The notes beneath the pieces were generated by a model. It worked only from the letters and a program-made list of their open reading frames with translations, was not told the origin of the DNA and ran no database searches. The position numbers and the translations under genes are program-made. From UBA6019 sp036570145 (lineage in GTDB: Bacteria; Chloroflexota; Dormibacteria; Dormibacterales; Dormibacteraceae), in assembly GCA_036570145.1 (NCBI GenBank), contig DATCPJ010000113.1, forward strand, positions 1 to 14,357: a stretch of 14,357 nucleotides of DNA, written 5' to 3'. Positions 7,602-13,522 of this stretch are shown one piece after another. How positions within the stretch are numbered: the stretch's first letter is position 1; each line of letters opens with the position of its first letter.

Positions 7602-7628
7602 GTTTGAAGTTTACCATCGCATTCCGGG

Positions 7629-8171
7629 ATGCCCTACATCCGCTCGATCCCGCCCGAGGACGCCACCGGCCCGCTGGCCGAGGAGTACGCGACGGCTCTG
7701 CGGCGGGCAGGCTACGTCGCCCACATCCTGCGGCTGCAGAGCCTCAACCCGACCGTGCTCCACGCCGGCGTCCAGCTCTACCTCGCGATCATGCACGGGC
7801 CTTCCGCGCTCACCCGCCCTCAGCGGGAGCTGATCGCGACCGTCGTGTCCAGCGTCAACCATTGCTTCTATTGAACGAGGTCGCACGGCGAGGACTTCCT
7901 GGCGCTGACCGGGGACGAATCGCTGGCCCGCCAGGTCATGGCGGACTACACCAGGGCCAAGCTCGAGCCGCCTCTCCGGGGGCTGCTCGACTACTGCGTA
8001 GCGGTGACCCGCGACCCGCGCTCCGGCTCGGCCGCCGGCGTGGAGGCCCTTCGCTCGCTCGGCTGGAGCGACGAGGCGGTCCACGATGCGCTCCAGGTGA
8101 CCGGGTTCTTCAACTATTACGACCGCCTCGCCGACGGCCTGGGGGTGGATCCGGAGCCTGGGTGGAAATAG
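7629..8171 (+). CDS. AhpD-like / carboxymuconolactone decarboxylase-family peroxidase, predicted selenoprotein (CxxU) with in-frame TGA
   Basis: A family of small alkylhydroperoxidase-like redox enzymes (AhpD-like, peroxidase-related) that reduce peroxides through a CxxC pair. The frame from the ATG at 7629 encodes 81 residues, reads TGA at 7872-7874, and continues in the same frame to a TAG, giving 180 residues. The TGA replaces the second catalytic Cys: Glu67, Cys79, TGA82 and His86 reproduce the spacing of Glu118, Cys130, Cys133 and His137 in mycobacterial AhpD. Family-like sequence continues on both sides (LAEEYATALRRAGYV, RELIATVVS before; LLDYCVAVTRDP, FFNYYDRLADGLGV after). I therefore read position 82 as selenocysteine. 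A nonsense mutation or sequencing error is the alternative, but it would have to hit exactly this codon. No clear ribosome-binding site is seen. The gene is divergent from ileS. Confidence 0.82.
7877..7907 (+). promoter_or_regulatory. Candidate bacterial SECIS hairpin downstream of the in-frame TGA
   Basis: The sequence just after the TGA can fold in two overlapping ways. In one, GAGG-TCGC pairs with GCGA-(3-nt bulge)-CTTC (7877-7884 with 7888-7898) around loop ACG. In the other, CGGCG-AGG pairs with CCT-(GG bulge)-CGCTG (7886-7893 with 7898-7907) around loop ACTT, whose loop begins 20 nt past the TGA, in the usual bacterial range. SelB would bind such a hairpin to deliver Sec-tRNA. Which fold, if either, is used cannot be decided by eye, because such coding sequence often folds by chance. 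Confidence 0.4.
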
Positions 8172-8197
8172 AAGCAACGAGCAGGACGCCACAGTGA

Positions 8198-8240
8198 GCC
8201 CCGCCGAAAGATCGTTTGTTTCGCCGCGAGTAGGCGGGGT
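8198..8240. other. Long hairpin in the convergent gap after the selenoprotein gene
   Basis: CCCCGCC (8199-8205) pairs with GGCGGGG (8233-8239), extended by a G-T pair, around a 27-nt loop that could fold further. It lies about 27 nt past the stop of the plus-strand gene and could end its transcript or protect its 3' end. No U-tract follows on either strand, so a simple intrinsic terminator is not supported. The rest of the gap from 8172 to 8391 holds no gene that I can support. Confidence 0.35.
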
Positions 8241-8315
8241 CGTTTGGGTCCCACGAAGTGAGATGTCGCCCGGCCGAATGAGTTGTGTGAACGATACCCA
8301 GGCCTGGCGCTGCGA

Positions 8316-8383
8316 GGGGGGTTTTTGGAAAGGGGCTTGGTTAGGGGGCCCCGCGCGGAGCGGGGAATGCGGCTGTCCCCCCT
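8316..8383. repeat. G-run cluster and nested palindrome, possible second copy of the ileS-inserted element
   Basis: Four G-runs of 4-6 bases (8316-8321, 8332-8335, 8344-8348, 8362-8365) could form a G-quadruplex on the plus strand. Within it AGGGGG (8343-8348) pairs with CCCCCT (8378-8383) around an inner stem CCCCGC/GCGGGG (8349-8354 with 8360-8365). The ends and the CCGCGCGGAG core match the element in ileS at 4687-4746. The element sits just past the last yggT stop, so it might act as a 3'-end structure there, but it has no U-tract. Confidence 0.4.
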
Positions 8384-8391
8384 TTGCCCGT

Positions 8392-8646
8392 CTACAGCTG
8401 GCTCACCAGCTGGCCGATCAACAGCAGCCCGAAGGTGACGATCATGGGCGAGAAGTCGAGGCCGCCCATGCCGCCGCCCGGGAGCAGGTTGCGGACCGGC
8501 CGGAGGAGCGGCTCGGTGAGCTGGAACGAGAAACGGTAGATCGGGTTGTTGAAGTTGGTGCTGATCCAGCTGAAGGCGACCCGGATCAGGATCAGGATCA
8601 CCATCGCGTAGCAGATGAGGTTGACGATCTGGGCGATCACGGCCAT
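8392..8646 (-). CDS. yggT: YggT-family small membrane protein (distal copy)
   Basis: An 84-aa integral membrane protein with two hydrophobic helices (about residues 3-27 and 62-84) joined by the family loop. The loop shows FSWIS near residue 25, NPIYRFSFQLTEPLLRPVRNLLP at about 33-55, then DFSPM. YggT proteins are found next to cell-division genes in many bacteria. Their exact role is not settled, with links to osmotic stress and division reported. The ATG at 8646 follows a GGGAG about 13 nt upstream. It is the last gene of the minus-strand block and lies 52 nt behind its paralogue. Length is at the short end of the family, which is normal for single-repeat forms. Confidence 0.9.
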   Translation of the reverse strand: MAVIAQIVNLICYAMVILILIRVAFSWISTNFNNPIYRFSFQLTEPLLRPVRNLLPGGGMGGLDFSPMIVTFGLLLIGQLVSQL

Positions 8647-8698
8647 TGCAGCCCCAATTCTCCCTGAGCGGGCCGCAAATCAAACGTGGCCTGGTTCT

Positions 8699-8956
8699 TC
8701 AGGAGAAGCGGTTGGCCACGGCGATCAGGATGAAGAAGCCGAGCGCCACGATCGCCGGCGACAGGTCGAGGCCTGCCGTCGTCCGCGCCGGGAGCAGGTT
8801 GCGGACGGGCGCCATGAGCGGCTCGGTGACGGTGTAGGTGATCTTGTAGATCGGGTTCTCGGCGTCGCGGCTGATCCAGCTGAAGACGACGCGGACCAGG
8901 AGCAGCGTGAGCATCGCGTAACAGATGGTGGCGACCAGGGTCGCGATCACTGACAT
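8699..8956 (-). CDS. yggT: YggT-family small membrane protein (proximal copy)
   Basis: An 85-aa paralogue of the neighbouring copy, sharing the two-helix layout and the loop FSWISRDAENPIYKITYTVTEPLMAPVRNLLP, then LDLSPAIV. A strong AAAGGAGG (8971-8978) precedes it. The TTG at 8968 is only 2 nt from it and the ATG at 8956 is 14 nt away. I choose the ATG because the leader and first codons align with those of the other yggT: GGAG, AATTGG, then ATG, three bases and GTGATCGC. In that copy the TTG is out of frame. The gene lies 37 nt behind yggS, in the usual yggS-yggT order of division-gene clusters, but no sepF is found between them. Confidence 0.88.
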   Translation of the reverse strand: MSVIATLVATICYAMLTLLLVRVVFSWISRDAENPIYKITYTVTEPLMAPVRNLLPARTTAGLDLSPAIVALGFFILIAVANRFS

Positions 8957-8970
8957 CTCTGAAGCCAATT

Positions 8971-8978
8971 CCTCCTTT
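8971..8978 (-). promoter_or_regulatory. Strong Shine-Dalgarno sequence before the proximal yggT
   Basis: AAAGGAGG on the minus strand is the clearest ribosome-binding site in this block. Its distance to the two possible starts, 2 nt to TTG 8968 and 14 nt to ATG 8956, is not ideal for either, so the start was decided by comparison with the other yggT copy. Confidence 0.6.
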
Positions 8979-8993
8979 GACGGGCGGTCGACG

Positions 8994-9638
8994 TCAACGG
9001 TTGCCAGGGCTGTCGAAGAGGATTCTGCCGAGCCGCAGCATCGTGCTTCCCGCCCGGCAGGCGGCCTCGAAATCGCCGCTCATCCCCATCGACAGGATCG
9101 GGAGCGCCCGGCCGGTGCTGTCCTGGCACTGCCGGTGCAGGACTGCCAGCGCCCGGAACGCGGGTTCCGGGTCGCCGCCCAGCGGACCTATCCCCATCAG
9201 GCCTTCCAACGAAAGGAGGTCGGACATCTGGCGGGCCAGGGCAGCCGCGAGCTCCGGGGGGACCCCGTGCTTGCCCGGCTCACGGCTCACGTTGACCTGG
9301 AGCAGCACGGCCTGGCCGGGGTCCCGCGCCGCGAGCAGCTCGGCCAGCCGGACCGAGTCGAGCGAGTGGATCAGCCGGAAGCGTCCGGCAACCTGGGGCA
9401 CCTTGTTGCTCTGGAGGTGCCCGACCAGGTGCCAGGCGGCCGCGGGCAGCGCGGCGAGCTTGCCGAGCGCCTCCTGCACCCGGTTCTCGCCGAGCTCGAG
9501 ACCCGCGGCCACCGCCTCCCCACACGCGGCGACCGACCGCCCTTTGCTGATGGCGACGATGGCGACCTCGGCCGGATCGCGGCCCGTCCTCCGGACCCGC
9601 TCGAGGACCGCCGCGAGGCGGTCAGCGAAGGACGGCAA
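8994..9638 (-). CDS. yggS: YggS-family PLP-binding protein (PLP homeostasis)
   Basis: A single-domain, alanine-racemase-fold protein that holds pyridoxal 5'-phosphate and helps maintain PLP and amino-acid balance. It has no known turnover. The 214-aa product shows VAIVAISKGR with the PLP lysine at residue 32, GENRVQEALGK, HLVGHLQSNKV, IHSLDS, LLQVNVSREPGKHG, LMGIGPLG and the C-terminal LSMGMSGDFEAA. The start is taken as TTG at 9638, giving MPSFADRLAAVLERV, which matches the family's N-terminus. It overlaps the end of pgeF by 17 nt. No ATG or GTG is available in frame nearby and no clear ribosome-binding site is seen, so coupling to pgeF translation is likely. The pgeF-yggS pair beside ftsZ is a common arrangement. 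Confidence 0.92.
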   Translation of the reverse strand: MPSFADRLAAVLERVRRTGRDPAEVAIVAISKGRSVAACGEAVAAGLELGENRVQEALGKLAALPAAAWHLVGHLQSNKVPQVAGRFRLIHSLDSVRLAELLAARDPGQAVLLQVNVSREPGKHGVPPELAAALARQMSDLLSLEGLMGIGPLGGDPEPAFRALAVLHRQCQDSTGRALPILSMGMSGDFEAACRAGSTMLRLGRILFDSPGNR

Positions 9639-10332
9639 GGGCCGCGAAGCGGGAACCGTCTGGCTGGCGGCGGTGTGAGAAGAGCCGGTCCGACTCGAGC
9701 GTGCAGAACTCGAGGGCCCGGATCCGGCGGGGCAGCACTCCGGCCTCCAGGAACTGGCGCCGGTTGGCCTCCACCAGGTCGAGCAGGAGCCGGTCGCCGG
9801 CACCCGCCTTGAGCACCTCGGGCGGGAACCGCTCGGCGAACTCAGGTCCGACCTCGTAGCAGTCGCCGCAGATCCCCGGGCCGATGCCGACGCGGAGCTC
9901 GGCTGCCACCGAGCCGTATTCGCGCTTGAGCGTGGCCACCACCTTCTTGGCGATCTCCGCCTCGGTTCCCCGCCAGCCGGCGTGGGCGAGGCCGAGGGCG
10001 CGGTTGTGGGGGTCGTAGACGATCAGCGGATAGCAGTCGGCGAAGGCGGCGAAGAGGGCGACGCCTGCCCTGTCGGTCACGATCGCGTCGACGTCCTTGA
10101 CAAGGGGCACCGGCCGGTCGACCCGCGCGACCTCGGAGCCGTGGACGGCGCCGATCACGGTCAGCCATTCGGGCTTCACGTTGAGCGACCGGGCGAACCC
10201 GCGACGGTTCTCGGCCACCAGCTCCGGGTCGGGTGCGTGGGTGAGCCCCATCGAACCCATCGGCACGGTCGAGAAGCCGTGCACGATATAGCGCTCGGCG
10301 GCGAGCGGCGGAATACTCAGGAAGGCAGGCAC
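9622..10332 (-). CDS. pgeF: PgeF/YfiH-family laccase-domain protein (peptidoglycan editing factor, purine nucleoside phosphorylase activity)
   Basis: Members of this family are zinc-dependent enzymes active on purine nucleosides, and E. coli YfiH (PgeF) helps exclude wrong residues from peptidoglycan. The 236-aa product carries the three expected metal ligands: His64 in GAVHGSEV, Cys100 in FADCYPL and His117 in LAHAGWRG. It also has VGIGPGICGDCYEVG and SHRRQPDGSRFAALAVLR at the end. The GTG at 10332 gives the normal family length. The frame stays open upstream through nrdR, but that part is an antiparallel-free shadow of another frame. It follows nrdR by 47 nt and overlaps yggS, so the three are probably co-transcribed. 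Confidence 0.93.
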   Translation of the reverse strand: MPAFLSIPPLAAERYIVHGFSTVPMGSMGLTHAPDPELVAENRRGFARSLNVKPEWLTVIGAVHGSEVARVDRPVPLVKDVDAIVTDRAGVALFAAFADCYPLIVYDPHNRALGLAHAGWRGTEAEIAKKVVATLKREYGSVAAELRVGIGPGICGDCYEVGPEFAERFPPEVLKAGAGDRLLLDLVEANRRQFLEAGVLPRRIRALEFCTLESDRLFSHRRQPDGSRFAALAVLR

Positions 10333-10379
10333 GACAGGTCCAATTAAAGAGGGGCGGGCGGCTGGAGAGTCGCTCTGAG

Positions 10380-10856
10380 CTAGCGCTTGGCTTTGACGCC
10401 GGAGCGGGAGGAGAGGACCTGCTCGATCTCGAGCTTGACCTGCTGGAGGTCCATGAACTCGCGGTAGACGGAAGCGAAGCGGATGTAGGCGACCTCGTCG
10501 AGGACCCGCAGTCGGTCCATCACCATCTCGCCGATCTCGCCGCTGGGGATCTCGGCCCGGCCGCTGTTGCGCAGCTCGGCCTCGATCTCGTCGACGATCG
10601 CCCGCAACCGCTCGGGCGAGATGTCCCGCTTCTGGGTTGCCTTGGCCAGGCCACCGTAGAGCTTCTGGGGATCGAAGTCCTCCCGCCGGCCGTCCTTCTT
10701 GGTGACGTAGAAGGGGACCGCCTCGATCCGCTCGTAGGTCGTGAAGCGCTTGCCGCAGGCCAGGCATTCGCGGCGGCGCCGGATGGCCTCGCCGATCTCG
10801 GAGTCACGCGAGTCGACGACCTTGAGGTCGTGGTGGCCGCAATAGGGGCATCTCAT
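10380..10856 (-). CDS. nrdR: Transcriptional repressor NrdR
   Basis: NrdR senses dATP/ATP and represses ribonucleotide reductase genes by binding paired NrdR boxes. The 158-aa product has an N-terminal zinc ribbon with Cys3, Cys6, Cys31 and Cys34 (MRCPYCGHHD, CLACGKRF). The linker FTTYERIE and an ATP-cone domain at about 46-136 follow (VTKKDGRREDFDPQKLYGGL, VLDEVAYIRFASVYREF). Length is standard. I start at the ATG at 10856, where family homology begins. The longer open frame upstream would run through the promoter. A near-perfect NrdR box lies 13 nt before the start, so it probably represses itself. No ribonucleotide reductase gene is visible in the window. Confidence 0.97.
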   Translation of the reverse strand: MRCPYCGHHDLKVVDSRDSEIGEAIRRRRECLACGKRFTTYERIEAVPFYVTKKDGRREDFDPQKLYGGLAKATQKRDISPERLRAIVDEIEAELRNSGRAEIPSGEIGEMVMDRLRVLDEVAYIRFASVYREFMDLQQVKLEIEQVLSSRSGVKAKR

Positions 10857-10869
10857 GGCAAAGCTACAG

Positions 10870-10885
10870 CCACAATATATTGCGG
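10870..10885 (-). promoter_or_regulatory. NrdR box upstream of nrdR
   Basis: The minus strand reads CCGCAATATATTGTGG, a 16-bp near-perfect palindrome with one mismatch that closely fits the known NrdR-box consensus acaCwAtATaTwGtgt. It lies 13 nt before the nrdR ATG and overlaps the likely -10 region. NrdR boxes usually come in pairs, but no second one was seen nearby. Confidence 0.72.
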
Positions 10886-10906
10886 TCGGCATCGGGCCGC
10901 TGTCAA
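10877..10906 (-). promoter_or_regulatory. Candidate nrdR promoter
   Basis: A perfect -35 hexamer TTGACA lies at 10901-10906 on the minus strand. An 18-bp spacer leads to a poor CAATAT (10877-10882), while the better TATATT (10874-10879) is 21 bp away. The -10 therefore lies within the NrdR box, so bound repressor would block polymerase. Confidence 0.45.
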
Positions 10907-10943
10907 TCAACTTGTGCCTCTCACCTTGCCGGAAAATGGCGGA

Positions 10944-10969
10944 GCCGGTCCGGACGGTGCCGGGCCGGC
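10944..10969 (-). terminator. Hairpin after ftsZ, possible weak terminator
   Basis: On the minus strand GCCGG-C-CCGG pairs with CCGG-A-CCGGC around loop CACCGT: a 5-bp and a 4-bp stem separated by one mismatch. It is followed after several bases by ATTTT only, so the U-tract is weak. It lies about 25 nt past the ftsZ stop and before the nrdR promoter, and so would separate the two units. Confidence 0.45.
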
Positions 10970-10994
10970 CCCGCACTGGGGAGGGAGGGGATTC

Positions 10995-12089
10995 CTAGGA
11001 GCGGTGCCTCAGGAAGGCCGGGATGTTGATGTCCTCTTCGTCGGCGCCGAACTCGGGCCGGGGCTCGTCCTTGCCGTCCTTCTCGCGGGTGAAGAAGGTC
11101 TTGACGCCCTCGTCGGCCTCCTTCGCCTGGCAGACCTTGTGGCCGAAGCCGGTGGCGATGACGGTGATCTTGACCTCACCCTGCATCTTCTCGTCGCTGA
11201 CGACGCCGAAGATGATGTTGGCGCTGGGGTCGGCCGAGGCCTTGACGATCTGGGCGGCCTTCTGGATCTCGTGGAGGGTCAGGTCCGAGCCGCCGGTGAT
11301 GCTGAAGAGGATCCCGCGGGCGCCATCGATCGACGTCTCGAGGAGCGGGCTCGAGACGGCCTGCTTGGCGGCGTCCTCGGCACGGCTGTCGCCGGACCCG
11401 AAGCCGATGCCCATGAGGGCCTCGCCGGCGTCCGACATGATCGCCTTGACATCGGCGAAGTCGAGGTTGATGACGCCCGGGCTGACGATCAGGTCCGCGA
11501 TGCCCTGAACGCCCTGGCGAAGCACGTCGTCGGCGATCCGGAAGGCCTGCTCGAGGGTCGTCTTGTGGTCGACGACCTGGGTCAGCCGGTCGTTGGGGAT
11601 GACGATCAGGGCATCGACCTTGTCGCGGAGGTTCTTGATCCCCTGCTCGGCGGTCTCGTTGCGGACCTTGCCTTCCCAGTTGAACGGACGGGTCACGACG
11701 CCGATCGTCAGGGCTCCCGACTCCTTCGCGAGCTCGGCGATGACGGGCGCTGAGCCGGTGCCGGTGCCGCCGCCCATGCCGGCGGTGATGAACACCATGT
11801 CGGTGTCCTTCATCAGCTCGCTGAGCTCGACCCGGCTCTCATCGGCGGCGTCGCGGCCGCGGGTCCAATCTCCGCCCGAGCCGAGGCCGCGGGTCAGCTT
11901 GCGGCCGATGTTCACGCGCGTGTCCGCCTTGCAATTACCGAGCGCCTGGAGGTCGGTGTTGACGGCGATGAATTGAACGCCTTTGAGGTTCGCCGAGATC
12001 ATCCGGTTGACGGCGTTCCCGCCGCCTCCGCCGGCTCCCACGACCTTTATCCGTGCCCGCCCGTCCTGCATCTGGTCCCGCTCACTCAT
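10995..12089 (-). CDS. ftsZ: Cell division protein FtsZ
   Basis: FtsZ is the tubulin-like GTPase that forms the cytokinetic ring. The 364-aa product has the N-terminal nucleotide-binding turn VVGAGGGGGNAVNRM (about 16-30) and the tubulin signature GGGTGTG at 106-112. TRPFNWEGKVR follows near 133, and the synergy loop NLDFADVKAIM, which completes GTP hydrolysis in the next subunit, is at 208-218. The conserved C-terminal peptide EDINIPAFLRHRS, which would bind FtsA or other anchors, ends the protein. The linker before it is short. The ATG at 12089 is preceded by GGAGG with 5 nt spacing, which decides it over an upstream in-frame start that would add 15 residues. It follows ftsA by 31 nt and is surely co-transcribed. 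Confidence 0.98.
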   Translation of the reverse strand: MSERDQMQDGRARIKVVGAGGGGGNAVNRMISANLKGVQFIAVNTDLQALGNCKADTRVNIGRKLTRGLGSGGDWTRGRDAADESRVELSELMKDTDMVFITAGMGGGTGTGSAPVIAELAKESGALTIGVVTRPFNWEGKVRNETAEQGIKNLRDKVDALIVIPNDRLTQVVDHKTTLEQAFRIADDVLRQGVQGIADLIVSPGVINLDFADVKAIMSDAGEALMGIGFGSGDSRAEDAAKQAVSSPLLETSIDGARGILFSITGGSDLTLHEIQKAAQIVKASADPSANIIFGVVSDEKMQGEVKITVIATGFGHKVCQAKEADEGVKTFFTREKDGKDEPRPEFGADEEDINIPAFLRHRS

Positions 12090-12120
12090 ATGCGCCTCCA
12101 CTGCCTCGAATTTGAGTTGG

Positions 12121-13434
12121 TTAGAAGAAGTCACGGAGCCACCTCACGGTCTTCGCGTAAGCGCTCGTGAGATTGCCGTTGCCATGGCCGTTGCCGCTGT
12201 GCCTGCCGTTGCCGTTGGAAGGGCCGCCGGCGCCCAAATTTGACCCCCACCTGACCAGTCCGACGGCGGTTGCGAAGGAGGGGCCGCTGACGCGGTCGGA
12301 AAGGCCGCCGAAGCCGGTCGGGAGACCGAGCCGGACCGACGAGTCGAACACGCCCTGGGCCGCGTCGATGGTTCCCAGGAGCCGCGCGCCACCTCCGGTC
12401 ACGACCACGCCGGCCGGAAGCAGCCCGTCGTACCCGCTCTTCCTCACCTCCTCCCGAGCCATCTGGAAGATCTCCCGCACACGCGGCCCGATGATCTCGG
12501 CCAGGAAGCGCCGGGGCACCTCCTGGACGCGTTCGCCGCCGACCTCACGAACCTGGATCCGCTCCTCGCCGGGGATCACCTCGGCCAGCGTGTGGCCGTA
12601 GTTGAGCTTCAGCGTCTCCGCCTCGGTCAGCGTGGTCCGGAGCCCGATCGCGATGTCACTGGTGACGTGGTTGCCGCCCACCGCCAGGACTGCCATATGG
12701 AGGCCCGAGCCCTCGCTGAAGACGACGACGTCGGTCGTGCCGGCGCCGATGTCGATGAGGCACACGCCCAGCTCCATCTCGTTGGAGCTCAGCACGGCCT
12801 GGCCCGAGGCGAGGCCCTGGCTGACGACGTCGTCGACGTCGAAGCCGGCCTGGTGCACGCACTTGATCACGTTCTGGATCGAGGTCTGAGCCCCGGTGAC
12901 GATATGGGTCTCAACCTCCAGCCGGGTGCCGGTCATCCCCATCGCTTCCTTGACTCCCTCCTGGCCGTCGACCGTGAAGGAGCGCGGGATGACGTGGACG
13001 ACCTCGCGGTCGCTCGGGACGCTGACGGCGCGAGAGGCGTCGACCACGCGGTCGACGTCGTCATGGCCGATCTCGTGGCTGTCGCGGGAGACCGCGATCA
13101 CGCCGCGGCTGTTCTGGGAGCTGAGGTGGGGACCGGCGAGCGAGACGACGACCGAGTCGAAACGGACGCCCGCCATCCGCTCGGCGGCCTGAGCCGCGGC
13201 GGTGATGGAGCCGACGGTCTTCTCGATGTTGACGACGACACCCTTGCGGAGACCTTCCGTGGGTGCCTCGCCGACGCCGATGATGCTTATGTTTCCAAAC
13301 TCGTCGGTCTCACCTACGACCGCGGCAACCTTGCTGGTGCCCAGGTCCAAACCGACGACACGCTTCCGCCTCGTCAAAGGGTGTGCTGCGATGCCTCCGT
13401 GATGCTGGGAGTGTTCTGGGGCGGGCGTCGGCAT
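12121..13434 (-). CDS. ftsA: Cell division protein FtsA
   Basis: FtsA is the actin-like ATPase that tethers FtsZ filaments to the membrane and recruits the division machinery. The 437-aa frame has phosphate-1 DLGTSK at 30-35, the SHS2-type 1C subdomain region (VVVSLAGPHLSSQNSRGV near 95), phosphate-2 DIGAGTTD at 228-235 and the adenosine motif TGGGARLLG at 346-354. A Gly/Asn-rich linker precedes a short amphipathic helix AKTVRWLRDFF that should bind the membrane. The frame begins at ATG 13434, which lies inside a perfect TATAAT and has no ribosome-binding site, and residues 1-20 are not conserved-looking. TTG at 13377 (LTRRKRVVGLDLG) is a plausible true start. Its presence argues against a typical actinobacterium. 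Confidence 0.95.
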   Translation of the reverse strand: MPTPAPEHSQHHGGIAAHPLTRRKRVVGLDLGTSKVAAVVGETDEFGNISIIGVGEAPTEGLRKGVVVNIEKTVGSITAAAQAAERMAGVRFDSVVVSLAGPHLSSQNSRGVIAVSRDSHEIGHDDVDRVVDASRAVSVPSDREVVHVIPRSFTVDGQEGVKEAMGMTGTRLEVETHIVTGAQTSIQNVIKCVHQAGFDVDDVVSQGLASGQAVLSSNEMELGVCLIDIGAGTTDVVVFSEGSGLHMAVLAVGGNHVTSDIAIGLRTTLTEAETLKLNYGHTLAEVIPGEERIQVREVGGERVQEVPRRFLAEIIGPRVREIFQMAREEVRKSGYDGLLPAGVVVTGGGARLLGTIDAAQGVFDSSVRLGLPTGFGGLSDRVSGPSFATAVGLVRWGSNLGAGGPSNGNGRHSGNGHGNGNLTSAYAKTVRWLRDFF

Positions 13435-13459
13435 TATAGCGGAGGGTTTCCGCGCTCAA
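13433..13459 (-). promoter_or_regulatory. Candidate ftsA promoter overlapping the annotated start
   Basis: The minus strand has a perfect TATAAT (13433-13438) with TTGAGC (13454-13459) 15 bp upstream, or TTTGAG 16 bp upstream. The last two bases of TATAAT are the AT of ATG 13434, so RNA made here would begin near 13426 and lack that start. The region up to the divergent gene is only about 90 bp, so the ftsA promoter should be here or inside the divergent gene. Confidence 0.5.
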
Positions 13460-13522
13460 ACCCCTGGTTTTGGAGGGAAGGACGGCGATCCGCCCCGTCG
13501 GCCATCATAGGTGTCATCGCTG

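Noticed and set aside
7872..7874. Pseudogene by nonsense mutation in the AhpD-like gene
   Set aside because: Both halves are intact with no other stop or frameshift, and the TGA is precisely at the redox-active position. It is kept only as the alternative.
7540..7900. T-box riboswitch upstream of ileS
   Set aside because: No AGGGUGGNACCGCG-like sequence was found on the minus strand before the terminator, and the divergent gene leaves little room for a dedicated leader.
4706..8197. Plus-strand open frame of 1163 codons opposite ileS and running into the selenoprotein gene
   Set aside because: It mirrors the codon structure of ileS in high-GC DNA, its product is Arg/Asp/Val-rich without recognisable domains, and IleS on the other strand is certain.
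10380..10976. Longer NrdR with 40 extra N-terminal residues
   Set aside because: The extension would cover the promoter and NrdR box, and NrdR proteins start directly at the MxCPxC zinc ribbon.
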